A stretch of DNA of 64,000 nt from Balneolales bacterium (lineage in GTDB: Bacteria; Bacteroidota; Rhodothermia; Balneolales; Natronogracilivirgulaceae). The notes under the pieces are model-generated. The model was not told where the DNA came from. It worked only from the letters and a program-made list of their open reading frames with translations, and ran no database searches. Within the stretch, counting starts at the first letter, position 1. Every line of letters begins with the position of its first letter. The DNA lies in NCBI GenBank assembly GCA_007132975.1, contig SLNO01000046.1, forward strand, positions 1 through 64,000, given 5' to 3'. Positions 19,556-28,534 of the stretch are shown here, in pieces. A program made the position numbers and the translations under genes.

Positions 19556-19585
19556 TTACTTGAATTTTTAGGTTAATGGCTACTA

Positions 19586-21016
19586 CTAAATTACGCCTCT
19601 GCGGCTGACAAGTTCTTTCTTTATTGCTTTTGCTTTCTCCTCGGTCAGATCGTAACCCCACATTACCCAAATAGCCAAACCTGCGGTGATTGCTGGAATG
19701 AATATATCAGCGAGACGAAGATTTGTGAGCGTTGAAACAGTCTGGGTGGCGGCATTTTGATCGAAGCCGACAAGTTTAAGGACCAGTCCACCCAGTACAA
19801 GAGCCAGGGCTTGCCCGACTTTCACCATCCACCAGTAAATGGCTCCGAAGGTGCCCTCTTTTCGCGGCATGCCGTTTCTGAGTTCATCAAGGTCACAGAC
19901 GTCTGCCGTCATACTCAGCATGAGCGTGAACAATCCTCCAAGACCAAAAGCCATGAATGGAATGGGCATGAACATGAGCCATGGGTTATCCGGAGTAAAG
20001 CCCCACCATTTGAGGATGTACCCAATAATGGAAAGGGCTGTGGAGATAATGAACGCGTTTCTTTTTCCAGTGAGGTCTGCAATTTTAGAAACGATGGGAA
20101 TCACCAGAAAAGCTGTGGTTAAGGCAGTAACAGTAGAAAACCATGCCGGCCAGTTTCCAGCCATTCCATAATCGCCGTTGAACATGTAGAAAACTATAAT
20201 GAAAAAGCTGAAGGATGCAACCATTTGAAACCCGTTAAATACAAGGAATGTTGCTCCACAGAGTCTGGCAAAGGGTTTGTTTTTTGCAATTAATAATATG
20301 CCGCTGAGAAGGTCTTTCAGATTTGATAGAATTGTTCTGAATGAGAGTTCTTTTCTGTTCTTGATTTTTTCACTGTCTATTCCTCTGCAGAATATTGCCG
20401 GTAACAAGCCCAGAAGCATGCAGGTAACACCCACTGCTATGGAAAGCTGCCTGACACCGGTGGCTTGATCCGCGAACAGATTGGGATTTGCAACCAGCAC
20501 CCAGAACCATGGAACGATCATCCATGCAATCTGGCCAATAGTCTGGGAAAAGGCCATCAGCTTGGTACGCTCATTGTAATCGTCCGTCATTTCATAACCA
20601 AGACCGATCAATGGAGTTGCAAACATGGTATTTCCTACCAGAAAGACCATGGACATAATCAGGAAATACCAGAAATTGTATGTGACGGAATTTGTTTCAT
20701 CAAGCTGCCACAAAAGGATGAAAAATATTCCGCTTAAAATGGCTCCAATAAAAACATAAGGGCGACGACGGCCCCAGCGCGTATTCGTATTGTCAGATAT
20801 GAAACCCATGATAGGGTCAGAAAGGGCATCGAATATCCTTGGCAATCCACCCAGCAAACCGGCAAGAAACGGGTCCATGCCAAACGCCGTAAGCAGAAAA
20901 AACATGAATACACCCAGGGCCCCTGGCAAAAGGTTCAATATGAAGTGGCCGGTCCCGAAGGACACTTTTTGTACGATCGGTACCTTGCCCCTCATCGTGG
21001 TAACTGATTTTTCCAT
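19586..21016 (-). CDS. GPH family (melibiose-type) sugar:cation symporter
   Basis: Inner-membrane transporter of 476 residues with 12 predicted helices. Family features are GLPRIFDALSDPIMGFISDNTNTRWGRRRPY (helix 2-3 loop, shown in part: DPIMGFISD), the Asp-rich first helices, and LTEEKAKAIKKEL at the C-terminus. GPH proteins import glycosides with H+ or Na+. It is preceded by the GH17 lipoprotein gene (159 bases) and followed by two cytoplasmic GH17 genes, so import of laminari-oligosaccharides is the likely role. A close paralogue of equal length lies at 34563-35993. Confidence 0.88.
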   Translation of the reverse strand: MEKSVTTMRGKVPIVQKVSFGTGHFILNLLPGALGVFMFFLLTAFGMDPFLAGLLGGLPRIFDALSDPIMGFISDNTNTRWGRRRPYVFIGAILSGIFFILLWQLDETNSVTYNFWYFLIMSMVFLVGNTMFATPLIGLGYEMTDDYNERTKLMAFSQTIGQIAWMIVPWFWVLVANPNLFADQATGVRQLSIAVGVTCMLLGLLPAIFCRGIDSEKIKNRKELSFRTILSNLKDLLSGILLIAKNKPFARLCGATFLVFNGFQMVASFSFFIIVFYMFNGDYGMAGNWPAWFSTVTALTTAFLVIPIVSKIADLTGKRNAFIISTALSIIGYILKWWGFTPDNPWLMFMPIPFMAFGLGGLFTLMLSMTADVCDLDELRNGMPRKEGTFGAIYWWMVKVGQALALVLGGLVLKLVGFDQNAATQTVSTLTNLRLADIFIPAITAGLAIWVMWGYDLTEEKAKAIKKELVSRRGVI

Positions 21017-21175
21017 TGCTTTACGTTGTGTTTTTAATAAATAAAAGCTTTGAACTGCCCATCAGGTCTTAAATATTTTGGTGAAATTTAGACACCTTGA
21101 AAGTTTATAGCTAACAGACGGGATTCTTGAGTGCAATTTGTTCCTCATTAGTAGCCGGACTCTATCCTGCTGGCT

Positions 21176-22465
21176 TTACCTTTCTTCCAGGCGAGCCCTG
21201 ATCTCGGCATCGGTTGGAGGCACAAGTACATCCTGAAGCAAAGAATCCAGATCGCCGTCGTACGTTTTCGTGATGGGCATGCCATCCCTCGTCAATCCAT
21301 CGAAAATGCCTGCATCCACGTAATCCCATATGGCAAACTTTGCCTGAGCCTGCAAGTTTATCAATCCGAAATGATTTTCGGATCCCAGCGGGTTCTGCGC
21401 GTCTTTCCAGGGCTCGTCAAACGCTGAGAAATAGAAAACGGACACATTGTTCTCGTCAGACCAATCTCTGATCAACCGGTGATAAATGCCTGCTTTGTAT
21501 TCATCTATGGCATTAGCCCCGCCCTCGCCATAATATTCATTCGAAACGGTGGCCCATCCGGTTTCACCGATATGAACCGGTTTGTCAGCCCCTACACTTC
21601 TCATATAATCGATGACGCTCTCAAACTGCATCACGGCATAATCGAGTGACCTGTCCATGGCGGAATGCACTTTCTCAAGATCCGAAAGATGCTCTTCTTC
21701 TTCAGGCACCCCCCAAAACAGCGGGTTGTAATGCGTGTCATGCATGGGATAGGTATGCATTGAAATGAAATCAACGGCGTGAATCAGTGCATCCAGATCC
21801 TCATTGTGGTATTCTTCTCCGCCGCCTCCCCAAGACGCGAAGTTATCGGAGCTGGTTATCCAGAGTGTTTCGGGCAGCTCGCCACGGGCTTTCATATCCT
21901 GGAGGTGGTTGACCCAATAGAGTATGATGGAAGGCTCCACATAATATTCTGTAGCCCAGTGCACCATCGCTTCGTTGCCTACGGCAATGACTTTGATGAT
22001 ATCGGGATATTCTTGAGTAAGCTCGGCAGCCTTTGCAATTTCAACGGCATTCCGCGGGGCATCCACATCCCGGATGCGCTCCGGCTCATCGGTCCAGGAG
22101 TGTTTTGCGTCAATCCATGCTCCAAGCATCACGTACATCTCGAATTCCGGATCTTCGTCCTTGAACTCCCTGATTACCTTCAGAAGATTTTCAGCTTCAT
22201 CGAGATGCACATTGTAGGTTCTCAAAAAACGTATCCCCATGGCATGGAGCAATTTGACATCCTCTCTGAGCTGAGGCAAAGTCGGTTGGATATCCCTTGT
22301 GGTCTCCCGGTAAGCTCCGAATGAAATTGCCCTGTAATAGGGATCGCCAAGAATTTCCTCTGCCGTTATGGTAATGGTTGAGAAGTCGCGGTCCGGTTGA
22401 TTGGCACAGGAAGACATGACAAGAAGTATAAATAGCGTGGCTGAAGTTATTATCTTGGCTTTCAT
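21176..22465 (-). CDS. GH17-like beta-1,3-glucanase lipoprotein
   Basis: Predicted exported glycosidase of 429 residues. A lipoprotein signal ends at Cys20 (MSSC). The TIM barrel has acid/base Glu165 in AVGNEAMVHW and nucleophile Glu301 in HIGETGWAT, as in the GH17 relative at 17703-18647. The spacing between the two Glu is larger (136 residues) owing to an insertion around 205-265. The C-terminal ~60 residues are charged and helical. It starts 9 bases after the phosphorylase gene and lies before a GPH symporter, so it probably trims glucan in the periplasm or on the outer membrane. Confidence 0.82.
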   Translation of the reverse strand: MKAKIITSATLFILLVMSSCANQPDRDFSTITITAEEILGDPYYRAISFGAYRETTRDIQPTLPQLREDVKLLHAMGIRFLRTYNVHLDEAENLLKVIREFKDEDPEFEMYVMLGAWIDAKHSWTDEPERIRDVDAPRNAVEIAKAAELTQEYPDIIKVIAVGNEAMVHWATEYYVEPSIILYWVNHLQDMKARGELPETLWITSSDNFASWGGGGEEYHNEDLDALIHAVDFISMHTYPMHDTHYNPLFWGVPEEEEHLSDLEKVHSAMDRSLDYAVMQFESVIDYMRSVGADKPVHIGETGWATVSNEYYGEGGANAIDEYKAGIYHRLIRDWSDENNVSVFYFSAFDEPWKDAQNPLGSENHFGLINLQAQAKFAIWDYVDAGIFDGLTRDGMPITKTYDGDLDSLLQDVLVPPTDAEIRARLEER

Positions 22466-22474
22466 GATCTTTTG

Positions 22475-25400
22475 TTATTGGTTTAGGTGAGATTCTTTCA
22501 GAAAAACGGTGATTTTTTTTACGTTACCGTTGCGCATGAATATTTCACTGCTTGTCGCCGCATCAAGTTCAAGCCCTGGGAAATCTTTCGTCACTGCGTT
22601 ATCAAATGTGACCTGGATGGCATCAGAATCTGAGACTTTGTAGATGACTGGCACCTGACAAATTGAAAAACAGACCGAATTTTGCGGGAGATCGAGCATT
22701 TCTCTTTTTTGACTTACGTTCACAAATTCCATTTTTTGCTGCGAATCAGTAAACTCACGCCTGGCAAGCATTTTCGGGATGAAGCCTAAAACACCATTAT
22801 CCATGGTCACTCCCAGTTCGGCTATGCTGACGAGTATGTCCTCTTTTACCTGCCCTGTCATACCAGGTTGCTGCGCGCCTCTGTGCTTTGGCGTGTGCGA
22901 ATAGGGGTCTGTTGGATAAGCGCCATACAACTCCGGCGTTTTGTGAATGCCAATTCCATCCCCGATATCCCTGAAATGGACAAGCAATCTCTTCAGCACT
23001 GATGCGTCCACCGGCTTTTCCGAGGCATCAAGATACACTTCCGCAACAGCCAGGTGGAGTTTTGAGACCATATGCCAGTATATGGATCCAAGCCCCTCAT
23101 ATGAAAAAAAAGTACCTGAGCGCCCTGTGAATGCTTTATGATGGAATACCTTCTCAAAAACATCCAACAGATACTCTTTTTCTTGCTCTGCAAGCGAACT
23201 GTATTCTGTTACTTTCAGAGCACGCAGCGCCGCCTTCAGGTCTGAGGCATTCCTGAAGTTTCCATTGAAGTGGTACTTGCCGTTGATGTCTTTTTGAATG
23301 ATGCTATTGTTGCGTTCCGCCGCCATTTTTGAGAGAAGCACGGAGCCTTCAACTGCGGCTTCAGGCACATTGTTTTTAGCGAGAAAACCGGGCAACTCCT
23401 TATCAGGATAAAGCAGATAGCTGTTTTGATCTTCGCGGAACAGCGCGCTTTCCTTTAACGCATCCAGGACCAGCACACTCTGATCCGGTGCAAGATACCC
23501 AGAACTGAGAACGGCAACCTGACCTTCAAGCATTTCGCTCAGATGGGAGATGGAGATACCGTTCTTACTGTAGCTGATCAGGTTGTAGGAGTGGAAGAGG
23601 TCATCACCGCGACGATTCGCCAGGATACTGTGCTCCAGGAATTTCAATGCGGATTGTATGCATTGTACTGTTTCCGAAAGTTTGAGTACGGCCATTTCAC
23701 CACTGAAACCCCGGTTGTAGACTTCCATCCTGAAATCGCTGCCGGCCTCACCAAGGGCATCCGTGAGGGCCTTGCGATGCTGATCGTCGATGGAAGCACC
23801 AAGCAGGTGCTCATGAGTACCTAAAGAGTTTGAAATCCTGTTAAAAAACTCCTTCAACTCCTTTGAAATATGAATCTCGGACGCGGTTTCGCTCATCAAT
23901 ATCTGCTCGAGAAACCTCAGGAACCTGCGGAGATAGTACAGAGTGACCATTGAGGCTCCGTTTCCGACCAGCGCGTTGTTTGCATCATTCCATTCGGGAC
24001 GCTGCGTGTTCAGCCAAATACCGGCCTCAGGTACAAAATTTGAAATTTTTGCCAGTACCGTCGCAAGGATCTTCTCCAGGAAATTGACACGGTGTATCTC
24101 ATCGCTTTTATTTGTCAGCAAGGCGCCGTCAGCACCCATTTCCACAACTCGGTCTCTGATCTGCTCATCAAGTGGTCCATCAAAAGAAATCGTATTCTGG
24201 GGATCTTCCGTTATTTTGGAATATTCCGCGATTCGATAGGGAACATTGGCATAGACAAAGCATTTCCTGTCAAGCAATCTGGAAAGTGCTTCCGGATCGT
24301 AACGATGATAAAATTCGAGAAACTTTAGCAGATAGATAATCTGATGGTCACCCCAGTAACCGATATACGACCAGGGATTGTCCGGTTCAATGGTTTCCCA
24401 GTCAAAGCCACTTTTAGTGATGCGGTACGGGTTGTACCCGTCAAAAGTGGAATTGTTCAGGAACTTGAAAATCATACCTTCAATAAAACCGGGGTATGAA
24501 TAGGCAAGCGCCTCCCAATTTTGAAAAATATCGCGCCAGTTGCCCTCATAGTCCAGGATCTTTGACCCGTCTTTTTCACTGTGAGTATTGATGGAGAACT
24601 GGTTCCAGGGCCTGCTTGGATCTCCGTGCCTGCGGCTGAATTTCAATGGCAGATATTCATAAGAGAGCCTGTAGAGATCCGGATCGTCAATTTCTTCTAT
24701 TTTCTGATACAGTTCTGTGTTGCTAAATTCCTTATCCAGGCTTACTATCACATCCCTGTTACGCTCATAAACATTACGTGATGCATTGAGGAGATATTCG
24801 GAGAAGTCTTTCTTTTCGATCTTGTAATTATGATCGAAAATCCCCCCCCTCATAATATTGAAGAGCACGTTGGAAAAATGCCTGGCATCCTTACGGTAGT
24901 CGCGTGACTTTCTCAGTCCGTCAGCACCGGCAACTAGTGCGTAAAGCTTGCGGCTCCCCGTTTGAATGTCCTCGTCGACTGTTTTTCCAATGTTCGGATT
25001 AGTCAGGATCTGGTGATTCAGCTCGGCTATTCCAGCGTGGTTTTGATTAACATTCGCAACAATGGTCCATTTTTTATCAGAGCCTGCAGGTATTCTCACA
25101 GTTTTCTTGATGAAATAAGCCCCCTTCTCGCCTTTCACATCCGTTTCAGTCGAAATGGTCTTATCCTCCCGGAAATTATCGAGCTGAAGTGAGGATAAGA
25201 GGTACTGCGGCTTTTCCAGCCCCATGGACCAGGCGACATTTGCTTTCAGGGCTTCACTTGGCTCTGCCTTGTCAACGATTATGGCACTCAATGCATAAAT
25301 GGCCATGCCGGTATCGGCGACCAGTTCGCTGCGCTTGTAAGCATCCACGAGGTTGCTTGACTTTATTTGCACATCAGGATCAACACCGAAGGGAAGGATA

Positions 25401-25891
25401 TTCTGAATGCCGTCGATGAATGTCAGATCATAGTCCCGGTCTGATTCGTTGATGATTTCGGCTTTCCTGACAAACCCGAAGAGATTGCTTGTGTTCCATT
25501 GGTAACGGAATATCAGACCAAAATGATGGTTGATCTCTTCAAAAAGTATCTTGTTACCATGAAAATTCTTGTACAGGTTGCGGGTCTTTTCATGTTTTGA
25601 AGAGCAGCGGTCTGAGAATGGCTCCCACAGCTCCGATTCCCCTCCGTTTTTTACTTTAATGATTGTTTTGCTGCCGGTGGTTTCAAAGGACTCCGTAATT
25701 TTGTCATCGGTGTAATACGGAAACAGGGAAAATTCGTTGTTCTTTCTGCCAGCCGTTAGGCCGCCGTTACTTGAAACAAACATCCAGTGGTTAGAATCAC
25801 TTACGATGCTCATAAAAAAAGGACGCATCGCATTATGGTTTGATATCTTAAACCACTCCCCCCCTTCGAAATTTTCTGTTGTTATTGACAA
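22475..25891 (-). CDS. Large GH94/GH149-like beta-1,3-glucan phosphorylase
   Basis: A cytoplasmic protein of 1138 residues. Length and motifs fit the beta-1,3-oligoglucan phosphorylases (GH149, or the related GH161) rather than the ~800-residue GH94 disaccharide phosphorylases. Such enzymes split beta-1,3-glucan with phosphate to glucose 1-phosphate. The predicted general acid is Asp636 in RPEWNDANNALVGNG, the counterpart of the GH94 motif. Other conserved blocks are NPWSYIGYWGDHQIIY, SHLSEMLEGQ and HRGAQQPGMTGQ. No signal peptide is present. The start is a TTG: no ATG is available upstream, and the N-terminus then matches its paralogue at 36187-39600 in length. It is 67 bases after a GH16 gene and 9 before a GH17 gene. 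The family number is from memory and not verified. Confidence 0.82.
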   Translation of the reverse strand: MSITTENFEGGEWFKISNHNAMRPFFMSIVSDSNHWMFVSSNGGLTAGRKNNEFSLFPYYTDDKITESFETTGSKTIIKVKNGGESELWEPFSDRCSSKHEKTRNLYKNFHGNKILFEEINHHFGLIFRYQWNTSNLFGFVRKAEIINESDRDYDLTFIDGIQNILPFGVDPDVQIKSSNLVDAYKRSELVADTGMAIYALSAIIVDKAEPSEALKANVAWSMGLEKPQYLLSSLQLDNFREDKTISTETDVKGEKGAYFIKKTVRIPAGSDKKWTIVANVNQNHAGIAELNHQILTNPNIGKTVDEDIQTGSRKLYALVAGADGLRKSRDYRKDARHFSNVLFNIMRGGIFDHNYKIEKKDFSEYLLNASRNVYERNRDVIVSLDKEFSNTELYQKIEEIDDPDLYRLSYEYLPLKFSRRHGDPSRPWNQFSINTHSEKDGSKILDYEGNWRDIFQNWEALAYSYPGFIEGMIFKFLNNSTFDGYNPYRITKSGFDWETIEPDNPWSYIGYWGDHQIIYLLKFLEFYHRYDPEALSRLLDRKCFVYANVPYRIAEYSKITEDPQNTISFDGPLDEQIRDRVVEMGADGALLTNKSDEIHRVNFLEKILATVLAKISNFVPEAGIWLNTQRPEWNDANNALVGNGASMVTLYYLRRFLRFLEQILMSETASEIHISKELKEFFNRISNSLGTHEHLLGASIDDQHRKALTDALGEAGSDFRMEVYNRGFSGEMAVLKLSETVQCIQSALKFLEHSILANRRGDDLFHSYNLISYSKNGISISHLSEMLEGQVAVLSSGYLAPDQSVLVLDALKESALFREDQNSYLLYPDKELPGFLAKNNVPEAAVEGSVLLSKMAAERNNSIIQKDINGKYHFNGNFRNASDLKAALRALKVTEYSSLAEQEKEYLLDVFEKVFHHKAFTGRSGTFFSYEGLGSIYWHMVSKLHLAVAEVYLDASEKPVDASVLKRLLVHFRDIGDGIGIHKTPELYGAYPTDPYSHTPKHRGAQQPGMTGQVKEDILVSIAELGVTMDNGVLGFIPKMLARREFTDSQQKMEFVNVSQKREMLDLPQNSVCFSICQVPVIYKVSDSDAIQVTFDNAVTKDFPGLELDAATSSEIFMRNGNVKKITVFLKESHLNQ

Positions 25892-25958
25892 TGTTATAGA
25901 GATTTTTGGGATTTACAAGACACGCAAAAAATGGCGATTGGCCAGCAATACGAGCAAT

Positions 25959-26798
25959 CTACTCGGCATAAACTCTCACATAGTCTACCAGCATCGTTTG
26001 AGGAAACGGAGTCAGTTGATTGGGTGATCCAACAAAAGTTCCGCCCACTGCTACGTTCAGGATGATGTAGAACGTATTGTGATTAAAAACCCACTCATTG
26101 CTTCCTGTGTCTTCCGGGGTGAATGTGGCGTATTTGGTATCATCCACAAAGAAATCAATGAAATCAGGTCCCCATTCAATCGCAAAAACGTGGAATTTGG
26201 TATCAAACCTGGAGCCGGAAAGCCGGAAACTTCTTGTAATGGCATTACCTGCTGAATAACCGGGACCGTGAAGGCTTCCGTGTACGACGGTTGGCTCCTG
26301 ACCGCGGTACTCCATAATGTCAATTTCACCAATCTGAGGCCAGATAACCGTACCGTTTGAGTCATCACCGAGCAACCAGAATGCCGGCCAGATGCCTTGA
26401 CCGAAGGGCAGTTTTATACTGGCTTCAAAACGACCAAAGGTGGTTTCGAACAGACCTCTTGTGAGAATCTTGGCTGATGTGTATTCAGAACCTTCATAGG
26501 ATTCCCGGCGTGCCGTAATATGAAGCATGCCGTCTTCAACCTTGATATTTTCAGGTCTGTCAGTGTAGTACTGAAGTTCCTGGTTTCCCCAGCCGGGCTG
26601 ACCGAAAATCTCAACTCCGGTGCCAATATCGTGAATCCATTTTTCTGGATTAACACTACCGTCCACGTCAAATTCATCGGACCAGACAAGTCTTGGGAAC
26701 CTTTCATCGTCATCGTTTTGATTGCTGCATCCCCAAACAAGGGATGCAGCAATACATACGATGGCTGTAAACAAAAGAGAGGGATATTTCGATTTCAT
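25959..26798 (-). CDS. GH16 beta-glucanase lipoprotein
   Basis: Predicted surface or periplasmic endo-beta-1,3(4)-glucanase of 279 residues. A lipoprotein signal ends at Cys24 (VWGC), followed by a Asn/Asp-rich stretch. The GH16 domain spans residues about 35-278, with catalytic GEIDIMEY: Glu158, Asp160, Glu163. The WPAFWLLG and NVAVGGTF segments are typical. Unlike the two GH16 genes near 5-10 kb, it has no binding or sorting domain. It lies in the long minus-strand operon, 111 bases after the binding lipoprotein gene, with a structured element between them. Confidence 0.93.
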   Translation of the reverse strand: MKSKYPSLLFTAIVCIAASLVWGCSNQNDDDERFPRLVWSDEFDVDGSVNPEKWIHDIGTGVEIFGQPGWGNQELQYYTDRPENIKVEDGMLHITARRESYEGSEYTSAKILTRGLFETTFGRFEASIKLPFGQGIWPAFWLLGDDSNGTVIWPQIGEIDIMEYRGQEPTVVHGSLHGPGYSAGNAITRSFRLSGSRFDTKFHVFAIEWGPDFIDFFVDDTKYATFTPEDTGSNEWVFNHNTFYIILNVAVGGTFVGSPNQLTPFPQTMLVDYVRVYAE

Positions 26799-26837
26799 CT
26801 GTTTAAATCAAATTAGATTTAAAAGGACAGAATGAAT

Positions 26838-26905
26838 TCACATGGCAGGATTTAATCATGCTCCTGTGTGTCAGCCGGAGGCTGCCATGTTCATTTCATG
26901 TGTTT
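26838..26905 (-). repeat. Structured intercistronic element, copy C
   Basis: On the minus strand this stretch holds ACATGAAATG, then a stem CATGGCAG/CTGCCATG extended by AATGAA/TTCATT, enclosing the conserved loop CTGACACACAG (26864-26874). It has the same layout and loop as the copies at 28344-28440 and 28441-28530, but different paired bases, which suggests that pairing is preserved. Confidence 0.55.
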
Positions 26906-26909
26906 AAAA

Positions 26910-28322
26910 TCATTCCGCATCTGCATTGAACAGGTAGATATTGTCTACCCAGATCGTTGCGCCTTGCAAAGCCGGACCCTCATCAGAATCAAAGATTATC
27001 TGTCCGAGGTTGGATCTGTTCGCCATACCTCTGATGTCGACAAGAACTCTTACCCACTCGCCTGACACCAGACCGGTATTGCTTCGAACAGTTGCAGATG
27101 CTGAGCTTTCATTCCCGCCGACATTATTCACGATCCTGGCCCTGAAAGCTGATCCCGGTGGAACATCATCAGGCAGGAAGATATGCAGGGAGAGGTGCGT
27201 CATGTTGCTACCATCGATGGTAGGCACATTCTGCCGGAACTCAATGCCTACAAAGTTGAAGTTTTCGTATCCCAGGATGCGATTACCCTCAATTTCAAAG
27301 TCATTTGACGTAGTGGTCTGGAACGGCTCGTAAAAACCGTTGTAGAAGTCCACCGGCACGTCATCATAGAAATCACTGAAGATGGAGATCACATTAGCTG
27401 GGTCCTCGGTGGGAGTGGGTGCAAAAATAAACTCACCCACTGATTCCAACTTAAGGGAACCAATGGCGGGTTGTCCGGCAACTGATGCCGTGATTTCAGC
27501 ATCACCGGCTCCGACAACTGTTACGCGACCTGACTCATCAACCGTTGCGACTGAGGGGTTCGAGGAGTTGAATGAAAAATATGACGGAGCAGCGATAATC
27601 GTCACATCCTGTCCATCCGCCTGATTGATGGTGTAGTTCAGACCTGTAACCTGGGTTCCGGATCCAATAAAGCTGGTCTGGGTAATATCCTGACCGTTAA
27701 AGATTGCTGGACGCGGCTGTGCCAGGGTTGCCAGGTTTTCATACTTCAGCTGGTCAATCCAGAATGTATACCCTTCACCGTTCTCAGGTCCCGCTGCATA
27801 CCAGAACAATCCCCGGCTTTCCCTAAGGAACGAGGCATCAGGAATGGGGATTATGTACTTCCGCCAGTTTGTGGTAAGTCTCAGATTCCTCCGTGATACT
27901 TCGAATCTGTTGCCCAGGAAATCCTGGCCAAAACCAATGTCGCCAAGCGTTCCGCCTCTTGTTGCTTTGGCATAGAAGGTCAGTGCATTGTATGAAGAAA
28001 GGTTTCTTCCTCCAAAATCATCCCTGAAAATGGCACCGGCAAACGCTCCGGCGGGATCTCCTACGTTAGGCACATCAAAGCGCATGGAAGCGCCTCTGTT
28101 GCCGAAAAATACATCCGAATCTACCGAGAAGGCATCTGCTACGGATCCTTCGTAGGGATAGTATTCAAGCCCCGGGCTAAAGCTGTTGATGAAGACTTCA
28201 GGATTGGAAGTAAGATCCGGTTCTGACAATCCATCAACAGAGCGTTCGCAGGCTGCGACGCTGAGCAGCAACAACAAACTTGCCGCCAGGACGGGTTTCA
28301 TATTGTTTATGACTGATTTCAT
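26910..28322 (-). CDS. Surface glycan-binding-like lipoprotein with BIG2-type domain
   Basis: Predicted outer-membrane lipoprotein of 470 residues; the signal ends at Cys25 (VAAC). Residues about 40-200 form a beta-sandwich resembling carbohydrate-binding modules (FTWIDQ-type end: YTFWIDQLKYENL). Residues about 215-300 look like a bacterial Ig-like BIG2 domain (NPSVATVDESGRVTVVGAGDAEITA, in part). Residues about 310-468 form a second beta-sandwich ending GATIWVDNIYLFN. No catalytic pair is seen. It takes the place of a SusE/SusF-type surface glycan-binding protein. It lies between the glycosidase-barrel gene and the GH16 lipoprotein gene, with structured repeats on both sides. Confidence 0.75.
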   Translation of the reverse strand: MKSVINNMKPVLAASLLLLLSVAACERSVDGLSEPDLTSNPEVFINSFSPGLEYYPYEGSVADAFSVDSDVFFGNRGASMRFDVPNVGDPAGAFAGAIFRDDFGGRNLSSYNALTFYAKATRGGTLGDIGFGQDFLGNRFEVSRRNLRLTTNWRKYIIPIPDASFLRESRGLFWYAAGPENGEGYTFWIDQLKYENLATLAQPRPAIFNGQDITQTSFIGSGTQVTGLNYTINQADGQDVTIIAAPSYFSFNSSNPSVATVDESGRVTVVGAGDAEITASVAGQPAIGSLKLESVGEFIFAPTPTEDPANVISIFSDFYDDVPVDFYNGFYEPFQTTTSNDFEIEGNRILGYENFNFVGIEFRQNVPTIDGSNMTHLSLHIFLPDDVPPGSAFRARIVNNVGGNESSASATVRSNTGLVSGEWVRVLVDIRGMANRSNLGQIIFDSDEGPALQGATIWVDNIYLFNADAE

Positions 28323-28343
28323 CTGTTTAAAAAATTTTGATTT

Positions 28344-28440
28344 ATGAGGTCAGATAGAATATTCATGACAATTTTGATCATACGACTGTGTGTCAGTGCT
28401 TCGATCATGAATATTTCATCTGTTTATAATCTTTTGATTT
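28344..28440 (-). repeat. Structured intercistronic element, copy B (97-base period)
   Basis: Direct repeat of the neighbouring copy at 28441-28530. On the minus strand it reads AACAGATGAAATATTCATGA, then a spacer with ACTGACACACAGT, then TCATGAATATT, forming an 11-base outer stem. The loop motif CTGACACACAG lies at 28386-28396. The AACAGATGAAAT start is nearly identical to the real start region of the gene at 28322. Confidence 0.65.
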
Positions 28441-28530
28441 ATTTGGTCACATAGAATATTCATGATGATTTTAGTCATAAGACTGTGTGTCAGTACTTCG
28501 ATCATGAATATTTCATCTGCTTAAAATGTT
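28441..28530 (-). repeat. Structured intercistronic element, copy A
   Basis: On the minus strand: AGCAGATGAAATATTCATGAT, a spacer with ACTGACACACAGT (loop at 28483-28493), then ATCATGAATATT, giving a 12-base outer stem. It lies directly after the stop codon of the glycosidase-barrel gene. The offset to copy B is 97 bases. Confidence 0.65.
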
Positions 28531-28534
28531 GGAT

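Noticed and set aside
28344-28530. Direct repeats resembling a small CRISPR array
   Set aside because: There are only two units of 97 bases, without spacer/repeat alternation and without cas genes. They contain stem-loops shared with a third, diverged copy.
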